From NCBI GenBank assembly GCA_964603985.1, contig CAZRXG010000051.1, positions 1 to 23,377 on the forward strand: 23,377 nt of DNA, in the 5' to 3' direction. The notes under the pieces are model-generated. The model had not been told where the DNA came from, made no database searches, and worked only from the letters and a program-made list of their open reading frames with translations. Below, piece by piece: positions 15,115-21,090 of the stretch. This DNA comes from CAZRXG01 sp964603985 (lineage in GTDB: Bacteria; Chloroflexota; Anaerolineae; Aggregatilineales; UBA3940). The position numbers were made by a program, and so were the translations under genes. Position 1 is the first letter of the stretch; the number at the start of each line of letters is the position of its first letter.

Positions 15115-16553
15115 TCGGCGAACCAGCGCCTGACCCCCGCATTTCGCACGTGCTCACGCATGTCTGCCGCGCGCCGCTGGCGCTCGTCGCGGTGCATGGT
15201 CAGCGCCTCGTGCATAGCCTCGACGGTGCCGTAAATGTCGAACGGTGAGACCGTCAGCGAGTACTCTCCCAACTCGTAATAGACACCGGCGTGCTCGGAG
15301 AGCAGCAGGACGCCGTCGCGCTGGTTGACCAGGACGCCCTCCTTGGCGACCAGGTTCATGCCGTCGGCCAGCGGATTCACCAGCAGCACGTCGTAAAGCT
15401 GCATCGCGGCGATGGCGCGGTGGTAGTTGTCCCCGACGATGATGCGCACCGGCTCCCAGATCTCGTCGCTGTACTCGGCGTTGATGAAGCCCGCCTCGGC
15501 CATGATGTCGCGCAGGTAGTCCTGGTACTCGCCGACCTCCATGCGCGAGGGCACCAGCAGGGCCAGCATCTGCGCCCTGCCGCGATGCTCCGGGTAGGTT
15601 GCCAGCAGTGCGCGGTAGGCTTCCAGGCTGCGCAGGATGTTCTTGCTGGGTTCGATGCGATCCACGCGCAGGATCAACTGGCGGTCGCTGATGAAGTTGA
15701 CGATCTGCGACTTGTGCAGCAGCGTCTGCGGCTCCTCGGCCAGCGCGAGCACCTTTTCCACGTCAATCGAGATGGGGTAGGCGTTAGCCTTGACCTCCCG
15801 CTCCTGGTAGTGGATCGAATCACGGCTGCCCCGCGAGTGGGCGTCCGGCAGGTAAAAGCGGCAGGTCTGCACGAAGTTGAATGCGTCCTTCATGGTCTGG
15901 AAGCCCAGCCGGTCGGACAGCAGCAGGCTGGAGAAGATCGCGTTGCGCATCGGTTCGGGGAGAATGCGCCACGCGTCGGGGCCGGGCCAGGGGATGTGGA
16001 TGAAGGGCTGGATCTGCACCTGCCATCCAAGCCGCTGCCGCAGGTAGTGCGGCACCAGGTACAGGTGGTAGTCCTGTGGGAACACGATCACCGGGCGATC
16101 CGTGCCCGCGACGCTTTCGGCAATGGCATCGGCGAACAGCTCATTGACGGCCAGGTATCCCTCTTCCCAGGCCAGCCACGTCTCGCGCGTGATACTCGGC
16201 GTGCGGGGCGTGTTCCACAGCTGGTGCTGGATGAACCACAGCAGCGGGTTGGCGATGGTGTTGTAGTACTGCTCGTAGCGCCGCCCCTCCGGTCGCACCA
16301 GCCGCAGATCGATCCCCTCGACGTTCTGAGGCCGATCCCCCTGCTCCTCGGCCCACTGGTGGTCGCCCCTGCTCATGGCCGCTGCCACCCACAGGATGTG
16401 GTGCTCCTCGACCAACGCGCTCAGCGCCGTGACCAGGCCGCCCACCCCGCGCTTCACGGCGAATGAGCCATCGTGCCTCACGCTGAACTCATACGGCCCG
16501 CGATTCGACGCCATAACGATCAGCGGGCCTGTGTTGCCGTCCTGGGACACCAT
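15024..16553 (-). CDS. otsA: Trehalose-6-phosphate synthase (GT20)
   Basis: Cytoplasmic GT20 glycosyltransferase of 509 residues that joins glucose from a nucleotide sugar to glucose 6-phosphate. Visible features are SNRGPYEF and RGVGGLVTAL at the N-terminus, HIPWPGPDAW in the acceptor region, VDRIEPSKN with the phosphate-binding Arg/Lys pair, and NPLADGMNLVAKEGV with LLLSEHAG in the nucleotide-sugar region. AAAGGAG lies eight bases before the ATG. It is convergent with the cognate phosphatase, which makes the trehalose pathway assignment strong. The SNRGP form of the first motif also occurs in related GT20 enzymes such as glucosylglycerol-phosphate synthases, so the acceptor is not certain. 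Confidence 0.9.
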   Translation of the reverse strand: MVSQDGNTGPLIVMASNRGPYEFSVRHDGSFAVKRGVGGLVTALSALVEEHHILWVAAAMSRGDHQWAEEQGDRPQNVEGIDLRLVRPEGRRYEQYYNTIANPLLWFIQHQLWNTPRTPSITRETWLAWEEGYLAVNELFADAIAESVAGTDRPVIVFPQDYHLYLVPHYLRQRLGWQVQIQPFIHIPWPGPDAWRILPEPMRNAIFSSLLLSDRLGFQTMKDAFNFVQTCRFYLPDAHSRGSRDSIHYQEREVKANAYPISIDVEKVLALAEEPQTLLHKSQIVNFISDRQLILRVDRIEPSKNILRSLEAYRALLATYPEHRGRAQMLALLVPSRMEVGEYQDYLRDIMAEAGFINAEYSDEIWEPVRIIVGDNYHRAIAAMQLYDVLLVNPLADGMNLVAKEGVLVNQRDGVLLLSEHAGVYYELGEYSLTVSPFDIYGTVEAMHEALTMHRDERQRRAADMREHVRNAGVRRWFADQVDDALRALNSQASKASVPDTPDTSRSEA

Positions 16554-16706
16554 GGATGCTGCTCCTTTGGAGATATACCCGCTCGTGGGATGTGCCTTTC
16601 ATTGCCTCCAGACCCCTCACCGGCCCTCAGCGCCGGGGGTCTACATTAATGATACCTCAAGGCGGGCACACTTTTCCCGCGAGGTGGGCAGAAACGTGCA
16701 CCCAGG

Positions 16707-16738
16707 AGCCGCCAGAGTTTTGTATTGTGCGGGCGGCT
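16707..16738 (-). other. Inverted repeat after the polytopic membrane-protein gene
   Basis: AGCCGCC and GGCGGCT form a perfect 7-bp inverted repeat with an 18-nt AT-rich loop, beginning 13 bases beyond the stop codon at 16751. No T-run follows. The remaining spacer up to the otsA start shows no convincing promoter to me. Confidence 0.35.
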
Positions 16739-16750
16739 GTCAGATCCCCG

Positions 16751-17308
16751 CTAATCCTCGGAAGGTTCGGGGGATGCTTCCTCCTCCCTGCGATACATCA
16801 CCGCCTGCACCGCCACGCCGACCGCGATCAGCGCCACCAGCACGACGATAACCCAGGGCAGACCCAGGGGCAGCGACCGCGCGACCAGCGTCGCGCCCAC
16901 AAGGGACGAGAGGATGATGAGCGCCCAATCGAACAACGCCGCGGCCAGGATGCCGCCCGGCACCGCGCCAAGGAGAAAGACGACGGCCGTCAGGCCCGGC
17001 CCGGCCTCGACGCCCAGCACGCGCATAACGGCGACCGCGAACATGCCCCCGGCAGCCACGCCCGCCACGAAGACGCTCACCTTTTGCAGGAACGTCGCCA
17101 GCAAGGCCCCGGCCACGCCTCCCAGCAGCGCGACGATCAGCACCAGCAGCGGCGAGGCCCTGGAGATCAGGTCGCCGGCGAACACGAACCCGGCCAGGAA
17201 GCCCGCCGCCCCGACGAACAGCCAGAACAGGCGGCGACCGGCCAGCAACGCGACCAGCCCGACGATGACGGCAATCACTTTCGTTGCGCTCAGGAATGCC
17301 GGGTGCAT
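16751..17308 (-). CDS. DUF4203/TMEM198-like polytopic membrane protein
   Basis: 185 residues with about seven closely packed hydrophobic helices separated by very short loops, and a charged Glu-rich cytoplasmic tail (MYRREEEASPEPSED). The first helix begins right after MHPAFLSATK. The many small residues (Gly, Ala) in the helices and the overall length fit the DUF4203/TM7S3-TMEM198-like family, whose function in bacteria is unknown. A very strong GGAGG lies five bases before the ATG. It is transcribed toward otsA and diverges from the zinc-ribbon gene. Confidence 0.7.
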   Translation of the reverse strand: MHPAFLSATKVIAVIVGLVALLAGRRLFWLFVGAAGFLAGFVFAGDLISRASPLLVLIVALLGGVAGALLATFLQKVSVFVAGVAAGGMFAVAVMRVLGVEAGPGLTAVVFLLGAVPGGILAAALFDWALIILSSLVGATLVARSLPLGLPWVIVVLVALIAVGVAVQAVMYRREEEASPEPSED

Positions 17309-17383
17309 GCTATCCTCCTTTGTTCAGTGAGCTGATTGAACCTTTTCGAGCCGGAGAGGGTTCCGGTAATCCGACCCGGTATC

Positions 17384-17412
17384 ATCATAGTGGAGTCCGG
17401 TTCCAAGTGCAA
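17384..17412 (-). promoter_or_regulatory. Candidate promoter for the DUF4203-like gene
   Basis: On the minus strand TTGCAC and TATGAT (five of six matches to the -10 consensus) are separated by exactly 17 bases, about 75 bases upstream of the start codon. No comparable plus-strand promoter stood out in this divergent spacer. Confidence 0.4.
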
Positions 17413-17505
17413 GACCGGGAAAGTGGGGCGGTTTTGGTTCTACGTCCTCCGGTGTGGTAAAACTTTGGGCGGCGACTCGCCCCCCGGATGAAGGGACTTA
17501 TTGAC

Positions 17506-18387
17506 ATGAAACAATCTGACCCGCCGCCAGGCTTATTCGCGAGGACGGCCCCGCGCCCGACCTTAGCGCGGGCGCTGTGCGTTCTGGCGATGCTCGTCGC
17601 CCTGCTGGCGCTGAGCGCGCCCCGCCCGGCGTTGGCCCAGGAGCCGGTGACGCTTCACTCGCTCCAGATCCGCCTGTGGCCGGAGTTCGACCGGCCCTCG
17701 ATGCTGGTCTTCCTCGCCGGGCAGGTCGCCGAGGGCGTGCCCGTGCCGGTCGAGCTGCGCTTCACGCTGCCGCCGGGTGCGGAGATCAACGCCATCGCCT
17801 ACATCGACCCGGCGACCAACGGCCTGCTCAACGCGCCCTACCAGCTCGACGGCGGGGTGCTGGCGCTGACCTCGCCCAACGGCACCTTTCACGTCGAGTT
17901 CTACGACACGGCGCTGGACGTGCGCGGTGAGGAGCGGGCCTACGCGCTCGACTGGGTGGTGGGCTACCCGGTCGAAGGGGCGGTGCTGGAGGTGCAGCAG
18001 CCGCCCGGCGCGCGCGACTTTGTGGTCGAGCCGGGGGGTGGGATTCAGGTGGCCGACCAGTACGGCCTGACGACGTACCGGGTGATCCTCGGCCCCCTGG
18101 CCGCCGACGAACCGGTCGGTCTTTCGGTGCGCTATGCCCGGTCAATCGCCGACCTGACGGTGGATCTGCTTGAGCAGCCCGGCCAACCCCGTTGGGTGTT
18201 TATCGCGCTGGCGGTCGTCGGGGTGGGGCTGGTCGGCGGCGGGGTGTGGTGGTGGCTGCGCCCGGCGCGTCGTAGGCGTTCGTCGCGGGGGCTGAAGACC
18301 GCGCGCTACTGCACGCAGTGCGGCACGCCGGTCCGCGCCGGGGATAAATTCTGCCGCAACTGTGGGGCGAAGCTGCGCGGGTCGTGA
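17506..18387 (+). CDS. Membrane-anchored protein with C-terminal zinc ribbon
   Basis: About 293 residues. The N-terminal signal sequence (ARALCVLAMLVALLALSAP, then ALAQ as likely cleavage site) is followed by about 170 residues of beta-rich sequence exported from the cytoplasm. Then comes one membrane helix (VFIALAVVGVGLVGGGVWWW), a basic stretch, and a final zinc ribbon CTQCGTPVRAGDKFCRNCG with two CxxC pairs. The topology puts the ribbon in the cytoplasm. An ATG six codons upstream (17488) is in frame; I prefer 17506 because AAGGGA precedes it at a usable distance. The gene stands alone and converges with the Nif11 array. The external domain is not recognised; a role in sensing or scaffolding is only a guess. 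Confidence 0.75.
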   Translation: MKQSDPPPGLFARTAPRPTLARALCVLAMLVALLALSAPRPALAQEPVTLHSLQIRLWPEFDRPSMLVFLAGQVAEGVPVPVELRFTLPPGAEINAIAYIDPATNGLLNAPYQLDGGVLALTSPNGTFHVEFYDTALDVRGEERAYALDWVVGYPVEGAVLEVQQPPGARDFVVEPGGGIQVADQYGLTTYRVILGPLAADEPVGLSVRYARSIADLTVDLLEQPGQPRWVFIALAVVGVGLVGGGVWWWLRPARRRRSSRGLKTARYCTQCGTPVRAGDKFCRNCGAKLRGS

Positions 18388-18419
18388 CGCCCCGGCCTCA
18401 CCCATCGATCAACGATTAA

Positions 18420-18447
18420 GGGAACGCCTCCACGTGAAGGCGCTCCC
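18420..18447 (-). terminator. Terminator-like hairpin of Nif11 unit 1
   Basis: On the minus strand GGGAGCGCCT and AGGCGTTCCC form a 10-bp stem with one G-U pair, followed by TTAATCGTT. It lies in the convergent spacer shared with the zinc-ribbon gene. Units 2 and 3 have equivalent hairpins of different sequence but the same position. Confidence 0.6.
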
Positions 18448-18469
18448 TGAGTGGAAACAGCAGATTGTT

Positions 18470-18487
18470 CCGGCAGGCGGCTGCCGG
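18470..18487 (-). other. Conserved GC hairpin after nif11 gene 1
   Basis: CCGGCAG and CTGCCGG form a perfect 7-bp stem with a 4-nt loop, 9 bases beyond the stop codon. The identical hairpin follows all three Nif11 genes, upstream of the terminator-like hairpin; it may stabilise the mRNA 3' end. Confidence 0.65.
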
Positions 18488-18496
18488 GGGGCAACG

Positions 18497-18826
18497 TCAG
18501 ATGGCCGCAGCAGCAGCGCGAATCGCAAGCTCAACGCCTATTTCTATGGCAATCCCCGCAACCATCGTCTCTGCGTCGCTCTTCCCGCCGACGACGGCCT
18601 CCATGACTTCGTCGGGCAGCTCGTCGCCCGCCCCAAGCCCGCGAAGTTGCTCGACGGTGACCCCGGAGGGAAGAAGCTGCTGCACGTCGTCCGGGGTGAA
18701 GTCGTACCCGGCATCCTGGGCGAACTGTTGGCGGGCCTCATCGGTCTCCAGTCCGACCAACTGGCGGGCGAATTCCTCGTCCTGCATGACCCGCCCGATA
18801 AATGCTTTGGCATCCTGAACCGACAT
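18497..18826 (-). CDS. Nif11-type RiPP precursor peptide 1
   Basis: 109 residues. The first 81 form a Nif11-like leader (TIGR03798/PF07862 type): MSVQDAKAF start, the GYDFTPDDVQQ helix region and the DELPDEVMEAVVGG end, with Gly-Gly as predicted cleavage site. The 28-residue core begins KSDAET and continues with alternating Ala, Ile, Val and three Glu, one Arg, and ends in five Ala and Ile. It has no Cys and only one Ser and one Thr, so lanthionine rings are unlikely. AGGAGG lies six bases before the ATG. Known Nif11 leaders guide radical-SAM, LanM, acyltransferase or other maturases; none is in this window. The core class is unknown. Confidence 0.88.
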   Translation of the reverse strand: MSVQDAKAFIGRVMQDEEFARQLVGLETDEARQQFAQDAGYDFTPDDVQQLLPSGVTVEQLRGLGAGDELPDEVMEAVVGGKSDAETMVAGIAIEIGVELAIRAAAAAI

Positions 18827-18850
18827 CGTGAACCTCCTGTGAGACGTGGT

Positions 18851-19026
18851 GGAGAGCCTGTCACAACCCTTATCGTGATGGGGACAAGGAGCATAACCGT
18901 AAGGATGTCCGTGAGCGCCTGCCTTGCTCGCTCAATCAGTGTTGGCCGGGACGTGGGGCTTTGTGGGAGTTAAGTTGGCCGACGCAGGGCCTCGTGGCCG
19001 CCGGTGGAAACGATGTGAAGCTCTCC
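18851..19026 (-). ncRNA. Structured 5' leader of Nif11 unit 1 (candidate cis-regulatory RNA)
   Basis: On the minus strand GGAGAGCTT (19018-19026) is complementary to AGGCTCTCC (18851-18859) over 9 bp with one G-U pair, enclosing 158 nt. The 3' arm ends 25 bases before the start codon, close to the RBS. The same two arms occur in units 2 and 3, while the enclosed sequence varies and carries about 47 extra bases here. A conserved block (CCTCGTGGCCGCC on the plus strand) lies inside. No known riboswitch class is recognised. Confidence 0.5.
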
Positions 19027-19055
19027 GGTTGAAAACACAAGCATTTCCCGTAGAC

Positions 19056-19084
19056 AATGTACACCCATTTGGCCGCTCCGACAA
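19056..19084 (-). promoter_or_regulatory. Promoter of Nif11 unit 1
   Basis: On the minus strand TTGTCG (19079-19084) and TACATT (19056-19061) are separated by 17 bases. The same pair at the same spacing and position occurs in units 2 and 3, with GGGTGTA leading into the -10 in all three, which makes the call better than the hexamers alone would. Confidence 0.5.
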
Positions 19085-19115
19085 TCCTGGTTTGGATCGG
19101 GGCGCACTCAACACA

Positions 19116-19145
19116 AGGAAGCGCCTCAACACGGAGACGCTTCCT
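19116..19145 (-). terminator. Terminator-like hairpin of Nif11 unit 2
   Basis: AGGAAGCG and CGCTTCCT form a perfect 8-bp stem on the minus strand, followed by TGTGTT. It separates unit 2 from the promoter of unit 1, so each unit appears to be transcribed on its own. Confidence 0.6.
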
Positions 19146-19166
19146 GAGTGTGAATGGTGGGTCGTT

Positions 19167-19184
19167 CCGGCAGGCGGCTGCCGG
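19167..19184 (-). other. Conserved GC hairpin after nif11 gene 2
   Basis: Same CCGGCAG-GCGG-CTGCCGG hairpin as after gene 1, 9 bases beyond the stop codon. Confidence 0.65.
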
Positions 19185-19193
19185 GGGGCAACG

Positions 19194-19523
19194 TCAGAAG
19201 GCCGACGCAGCTATGACAACTACAGCTTCAACGGCTATCTCTACGGCCACCGACGTAATCATCTTCTCTCCGTCGCTCTTCCCGCCGACGACGGCTTCCA
19301 TGATTTCGTCGGGAAGCTCGTCGCCCACCTCAAGCCCGCGAAGCTGCTCGACGGTGATCCCGGAGGGCAGAAGCTGCTGCACGTCGTCCGGGGTGAACTC
19401 ATACCCGGCCTCCCTGGCGAACTGCGCGCGGGAGCCGTCGGTCTCCAGCTTAACCAACTGCCGGGCGAACTCCTCATCCTCCAGAACCCGCTCGACGAAC
19501 GTTTTGGCATCCTGAACCGACAT
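19194..19523 (-). CDS. Nif11-type RiPP precursor peptide 2
   Basis: 109 residues, with a leader about 80% identical to that of peptide 1 by hand count (GYEFTPDDVQQ, DELPDEIMEAVVGG). The 28-residue core after Gly-Gly starts KSDGEKM, is rich in Val, Ile and Ala, has no Cys, keeps the Glu residues at core positions 14 and 18 of peptide 1, and ends in Phe instead of Ile. About 13 of 28 core residues match peptide 1, far fewer than in the leader. AGGAGG lies six bases before the ATG. No maturase, protease or exporter gene is adjacent. It is likely a ribosomal peptide precursor; alternatively the tail acts as a membrane-active helix without modification. Confidence 0.88.
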   Translation of the reverse strand: MSVQDAKTFVERVLEDEEFARQLVKLETDGSRAQFAREAGYEFTPDDVQQLLPSGITVEQLRGLEVGDELPDEIMEAVVGGKSDGEKMITSVAVEIAVEAVVVIAASAF

Positions 19524-19546
19524 CGTGAACCTCCTGTAGGGTGTGG

Positions 19547-19675
19547 GGAGAGCCTGTCACAACCCCTATCATGCATGGGGTGTTGGCTGGGATGCGGGGC
19601 TTGTGGAGGTCAGATTGGGCGACGCAGGGGCCTCGTGGCCGCCTGGACGCTGAGTGGAACGGTGTGAAGCTCTCC
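19547..19675 (-). ncRNA. Structured 5' leader of Nif11 unit 2 (candidate cis-regulatory RNA)
   Basis: The 9-bp pairing GGAGAGCTT (19667-19675) with AGGCTCTCC (19547-19555) brackets 129 nt in total, exactly the same length as in unit 3. The conserved CCTCGTGGCCGCC block is again inside. The helix ends 23 bases before the start codon. Confidence 0.5.
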
Positions 19676-19704
19676 GGTTGAGAATACAAGTGCTGCCGGT
19701 GAAA

Positions 19705-19733
19705 GGTATACACCCGTCTAGACGCTTTGGCAA
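19705..19733 (-). promoter_or_regulatory. Promoter of Nif11 unit 2
   Basis: On the minus strand TTGCCA (five of six to the -35 consensus) and TATACC (four of six) are separated by 17 bases. Position and spacing match units 1 and 3. Confidence 0.55.
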
Positions 19734-19766
19734 CCCTGGTTTGGCTACTTGGGCGCACTCAACACA

Positions 19767-19796
19767 AGGAAGCGCCCCTACGTGAAGGCGCTTCTT
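19767..19796 (-). terminator. Terminator-like hairpin of Nif11 unit 3
   Basis: On the minus strand AAGAAGCGCC and GGCGCTTCCT form a 10-bp stem with one G-U pair, followed by TGTGTT. It lies between gene 3 and the promoter of unit 2. Confidence 0.6.
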
Positions 19797-19818
19797 GAGT
19801 ATAAATAATGGGTTGTTC

Positions 19819-19836
19819 CGGCAGGCGGCTGCCGGG
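19819..19836 (-). other. Conserved GC hairpin after nif11 gene 3
   Basis: Same CCGGCAG-GCGG-CTGCCGG hairpin as after genes 1 and 2, 12 bases beyond the stop codon. Confidence 0.65.
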
Positions 19837-19848
19837 GAAGAAATGTCG

Positions 19849-20178
19849 TTAGATGGCCGCCGCAGCGCAGGCCCCCACAATCTCAATGGCTGCCCCAACG
19901 GCAAACGCCACACCAAACTCTGCTGCTTCGCTCTTCCCGCCGACGATGGCCTCCATGACTTCGTCGGGAAGCTCGTCGCTCGCCCCAAGCCCGCGAAGCT
20001 GCTCGACGGTGACCCCGGAGGGCAGAAGCTGCTGCACATCGTCCGGGGTGAAGTCGTACCCGGCATCCTGGGCGAACTCCTGGCGGGCCTCGTCGGTCTT
20101 CAACTCGACCAACTGCTGGCCGAATCCCTCGTCCTTCAAAGCCCGCTCGACAAACGCTCTGGCATCCTGAACCGACAT
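19849..20178 (-). CDS. Nif11-type RiPP precursor peptide 3
   Basis: 109 residues. The leader is about 83% identical to that of peptide 1 (GYDFTPDDVQQ, DELPDEVMEAIVGG). The 28-residue core begins KSEAAEF and is made almost only of Ala, Val, Ile and Gly, with one Cys at core position 23 and a final run of four Ala and Ile. Only about 10 of 28 core residues match peptide 1, so this copy is the most diverged. A single Cys cannot form an internal disulfide; it could dimerise or take a thioether partner. AGGAGG lies six bases before the ATG. This unit is nearest to, and divergent from, ccmE. Confidence 0.88.
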   Translation of the reverse strand: MSVQDARAFVERALKDEGFGQQLVELKTDEARQEFAQDAGYDFTPDDVQQLLPSGVTVEQLRGLGASDELPDEVMEAIVGGKSEAAEFGVAFAVGAAIEIVGACAAAAI

Positions 20179-20201
20179 CGTGAACCTCCTGTAGGATGTA
20201 G

Positions 20202-20330
20202 GGAGAGCCTGTCACGACCCCCATCGTGCATGGGACGTTGGTCGGGATCGGGGTTTGCAGGGATCGGGCCGACTGGCACAGGGGCCTCGTGGCCGCCCGG
20301 ACGCCAGGGTGGAGCGACGTGAAGCTCTCC
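20202..20330 (-). ncRNA. Structured 5' leader of Nif11 unit 3 (candidate cis-regulatory RNA)
   Basis: The 9-bp pairing GGAGAGCTT (20322-20330) with AGGCTCTCC (20202-20210) spans 129 nt, as in unit 2, and ends 23 bases before the start codon. The inner CCTCGTGGCCGCC block is conserved. Confidence 0.5.
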
Positions 20331-20358
20331 GGTTGAAAAGTCAGCGTCCCCTATAAAC

Positions 20359-20387
20359 AATGTACACCCGTCCGGCTGGTTTGGCAA
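20359..20387 (-). promoter_or_regulatory. Promoter of Nif11 unit 3
   Basis: On the minus strand TTGCCA and TACATT are separated by 17 bases, as in the other two units. Its -35 end touches the inverted repeat that lies between this promoter and the ccmE promoter. Confidence 0.55.
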
Positions 20388-20430
20388 TCCCGGCGCGGGC
20401 GATGGGGCCGTTTTGGGAAAACGCCGGGAT
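20387..20430. promoter_or_regulatory. Inverted repeat between divergent nif11 and ccmE promoters
   Basis: ATCCCGGCG (20387-20395) and CGCCGGGAT (20422-20430) are perfectly complementary, and three more bases outward match at two of three positions. Between them CGTTTT-GGG-AAAACG (20409-20423) forms a second small palindrome that overlaps the right arm. The arms abut the -35 of Nif11 unit 3 and lie in the spacer of the candidate ccmE promoter, as an operator pair for both would. Units 1 and 2 lack it. A repressor site is inference; a plain hairpin or small repeat is the alternative. Confidence 0.45.
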
Positions 20431-20440
20431 CGCCTACAAT
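20413..20440 (+). promoter_or_regulatory. Candidate ccmE promoter
   Basis: TTGGGA and TACAAT (five of six to the -10 consensus) with 16-base spacing, about 110 bases upstream of the ccmE start. Confidence 0.45.
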
Positions 20441-20497
20441 AGGCAGCCGGTCGATCAAAGGGACGCTCTCTATCTTGCTGAATTGTGCCCGCACACC

Positions 20498-20506
20498 TGA
20501 TACAAT
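20498..20506 (+). promoter_or_regulatory. Possible second ccmE promoter (extended -10)
   Basis: TGATACAAT fits an extended -10 (TGn plus TACAAT), about 50 bases before the start codon. The only -35-like hexamer upstream (TTGCTG) is 20 bases away, too far for a standard promoter. Confidence 0.35.
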
Positions 20507-20558
20507 CAGGGCGAAACCGCCCACAAGACGAGGTACAGGACTCTTGCAGGAGACCCAC

Positions 20559-21080
20559 ATGAGCGAACACGTCGGAGCCACCATCGAAAGGCCCGCCGGG
20601 CTGTTCGGCGGGCGCGCCAAATTCACCATCGGCGGCCTGATCCTGCTGGCTGCCGTCGGCTACCTGATCGTCAGCAACCTGGGGGCGCAGCAGTACTTCA
20701 CGACGGTCGACGATCTGCTGGCCCGCCGGGATGAGCTTGACGGTCGCCGCCTGCGGATCTCCGGTGCGGTGATCGGCGATACGATTGAGTACGACGGCCA
20801 CACGCTGCGCTTCGACATCGTCCACGTGCCCGACACGATTGCCGAGGTCGAGCAGGAGGGCGGGTTGGCCCAGGTGCTGCACGAGGCCGTCAACAATCCG
20901 GACGCCAGCCGGGTCACGGTGGTGCTGATCGACGAACCGATGCCCGACCTGCTCCAGCATGAGGCGCAGGCCATCGTCACCGGGTCGCTGGGCGAGGACG
21001 GCATCTTTTACGCCGACGAGTTGATGCTCAAGTGCCCGACGCGCTACGAGGGGGTCGGAGCGGATCAGGTGGGCGGGTAG
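20559..21080 (+). CDS. ccmE: Cytochrome c maturation heme chaperone CcmE, cysteine (CxxxY) type
   Basis: 173-residue periplasm-facing, membrane-anchored heme chaperone that carries heme to the CcmF heme lyase in System I cytochrome c maturation. One N-terminal membrane helix lies at about residues 22-41. The OB-fold domain follows (LDGRRLRISGAVIGDTIE, LRFDIVHVPDTI, VTVVLIDEPMPDLL, VTGSLGEDGIFYADELMLKC). The heme-binding motif is CPTRY (Cys 159, Tyr 163) where most bacterial CcmE proteins have HxxxY; a CxxxY form is known from some archaea, Desulfovibrio and Gram-positives. AGGAG precedes the chosen Met; the frame is open further upstream but without a binding site. It is followed 10 bases later by ccmF. 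Confidence 0.92.
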   Translation: MSEHVGATIERPAGLFGGRAKFTIGGLILLAAVGYLIVSNLGAQQYFTTVDDLLARRDELDGRRLRISGAVIGDTIEYDGHTLRFDIVHVPDTIAEVEQEGGLAQVLHEAVNNPDASRVTVVLIDEPMPDLLQHEAQAIVTGSLGEDGIFYADELMLKCPTRYEGVGADQVGG

Positions 21081-21090
21081 CGAACACGCC

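Larger units (their letters stand above)
18420..20387 (-). repeat. Three-unit tandem array of Nif11-peptide transcription units
   Basis: Three consecutive units (18420-19084, 19116-19733, 19767-20387; 665, 618 and 621 bases) each contain, in transcription order, a promoter, a leader with conserved blocks, an RBS, a 109-codon gene, a GC-rich hairpin and a terminator-like hairpin. All parts are recognisably homologous by eye. The first unit is longer because its leader has about 47 extra bases. This is the footprint of whole-unit tandem duplication followed by divergence, mostly in the 3' part of the genes. Confidence 0.85.

Noticed and set aside
18362..20322. Long plus-strand open frames across the Nif11 array (e.g. 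18362-18973, 18924-19667, 19795-20322)
   Set aside because: They run through promoters, hairpins and spacers, differ in start and end between units, and are explained as antisense shadows of the GC-biased minus-strand genes, which have good RBSs and a recognisable family.
18420..20387. CRISPR-like array because of the three regular repeats
   Set aside because: The repeat units are about 620-665 bp and contain whole genes; there are no short direct repeats with spacers or cas genes.
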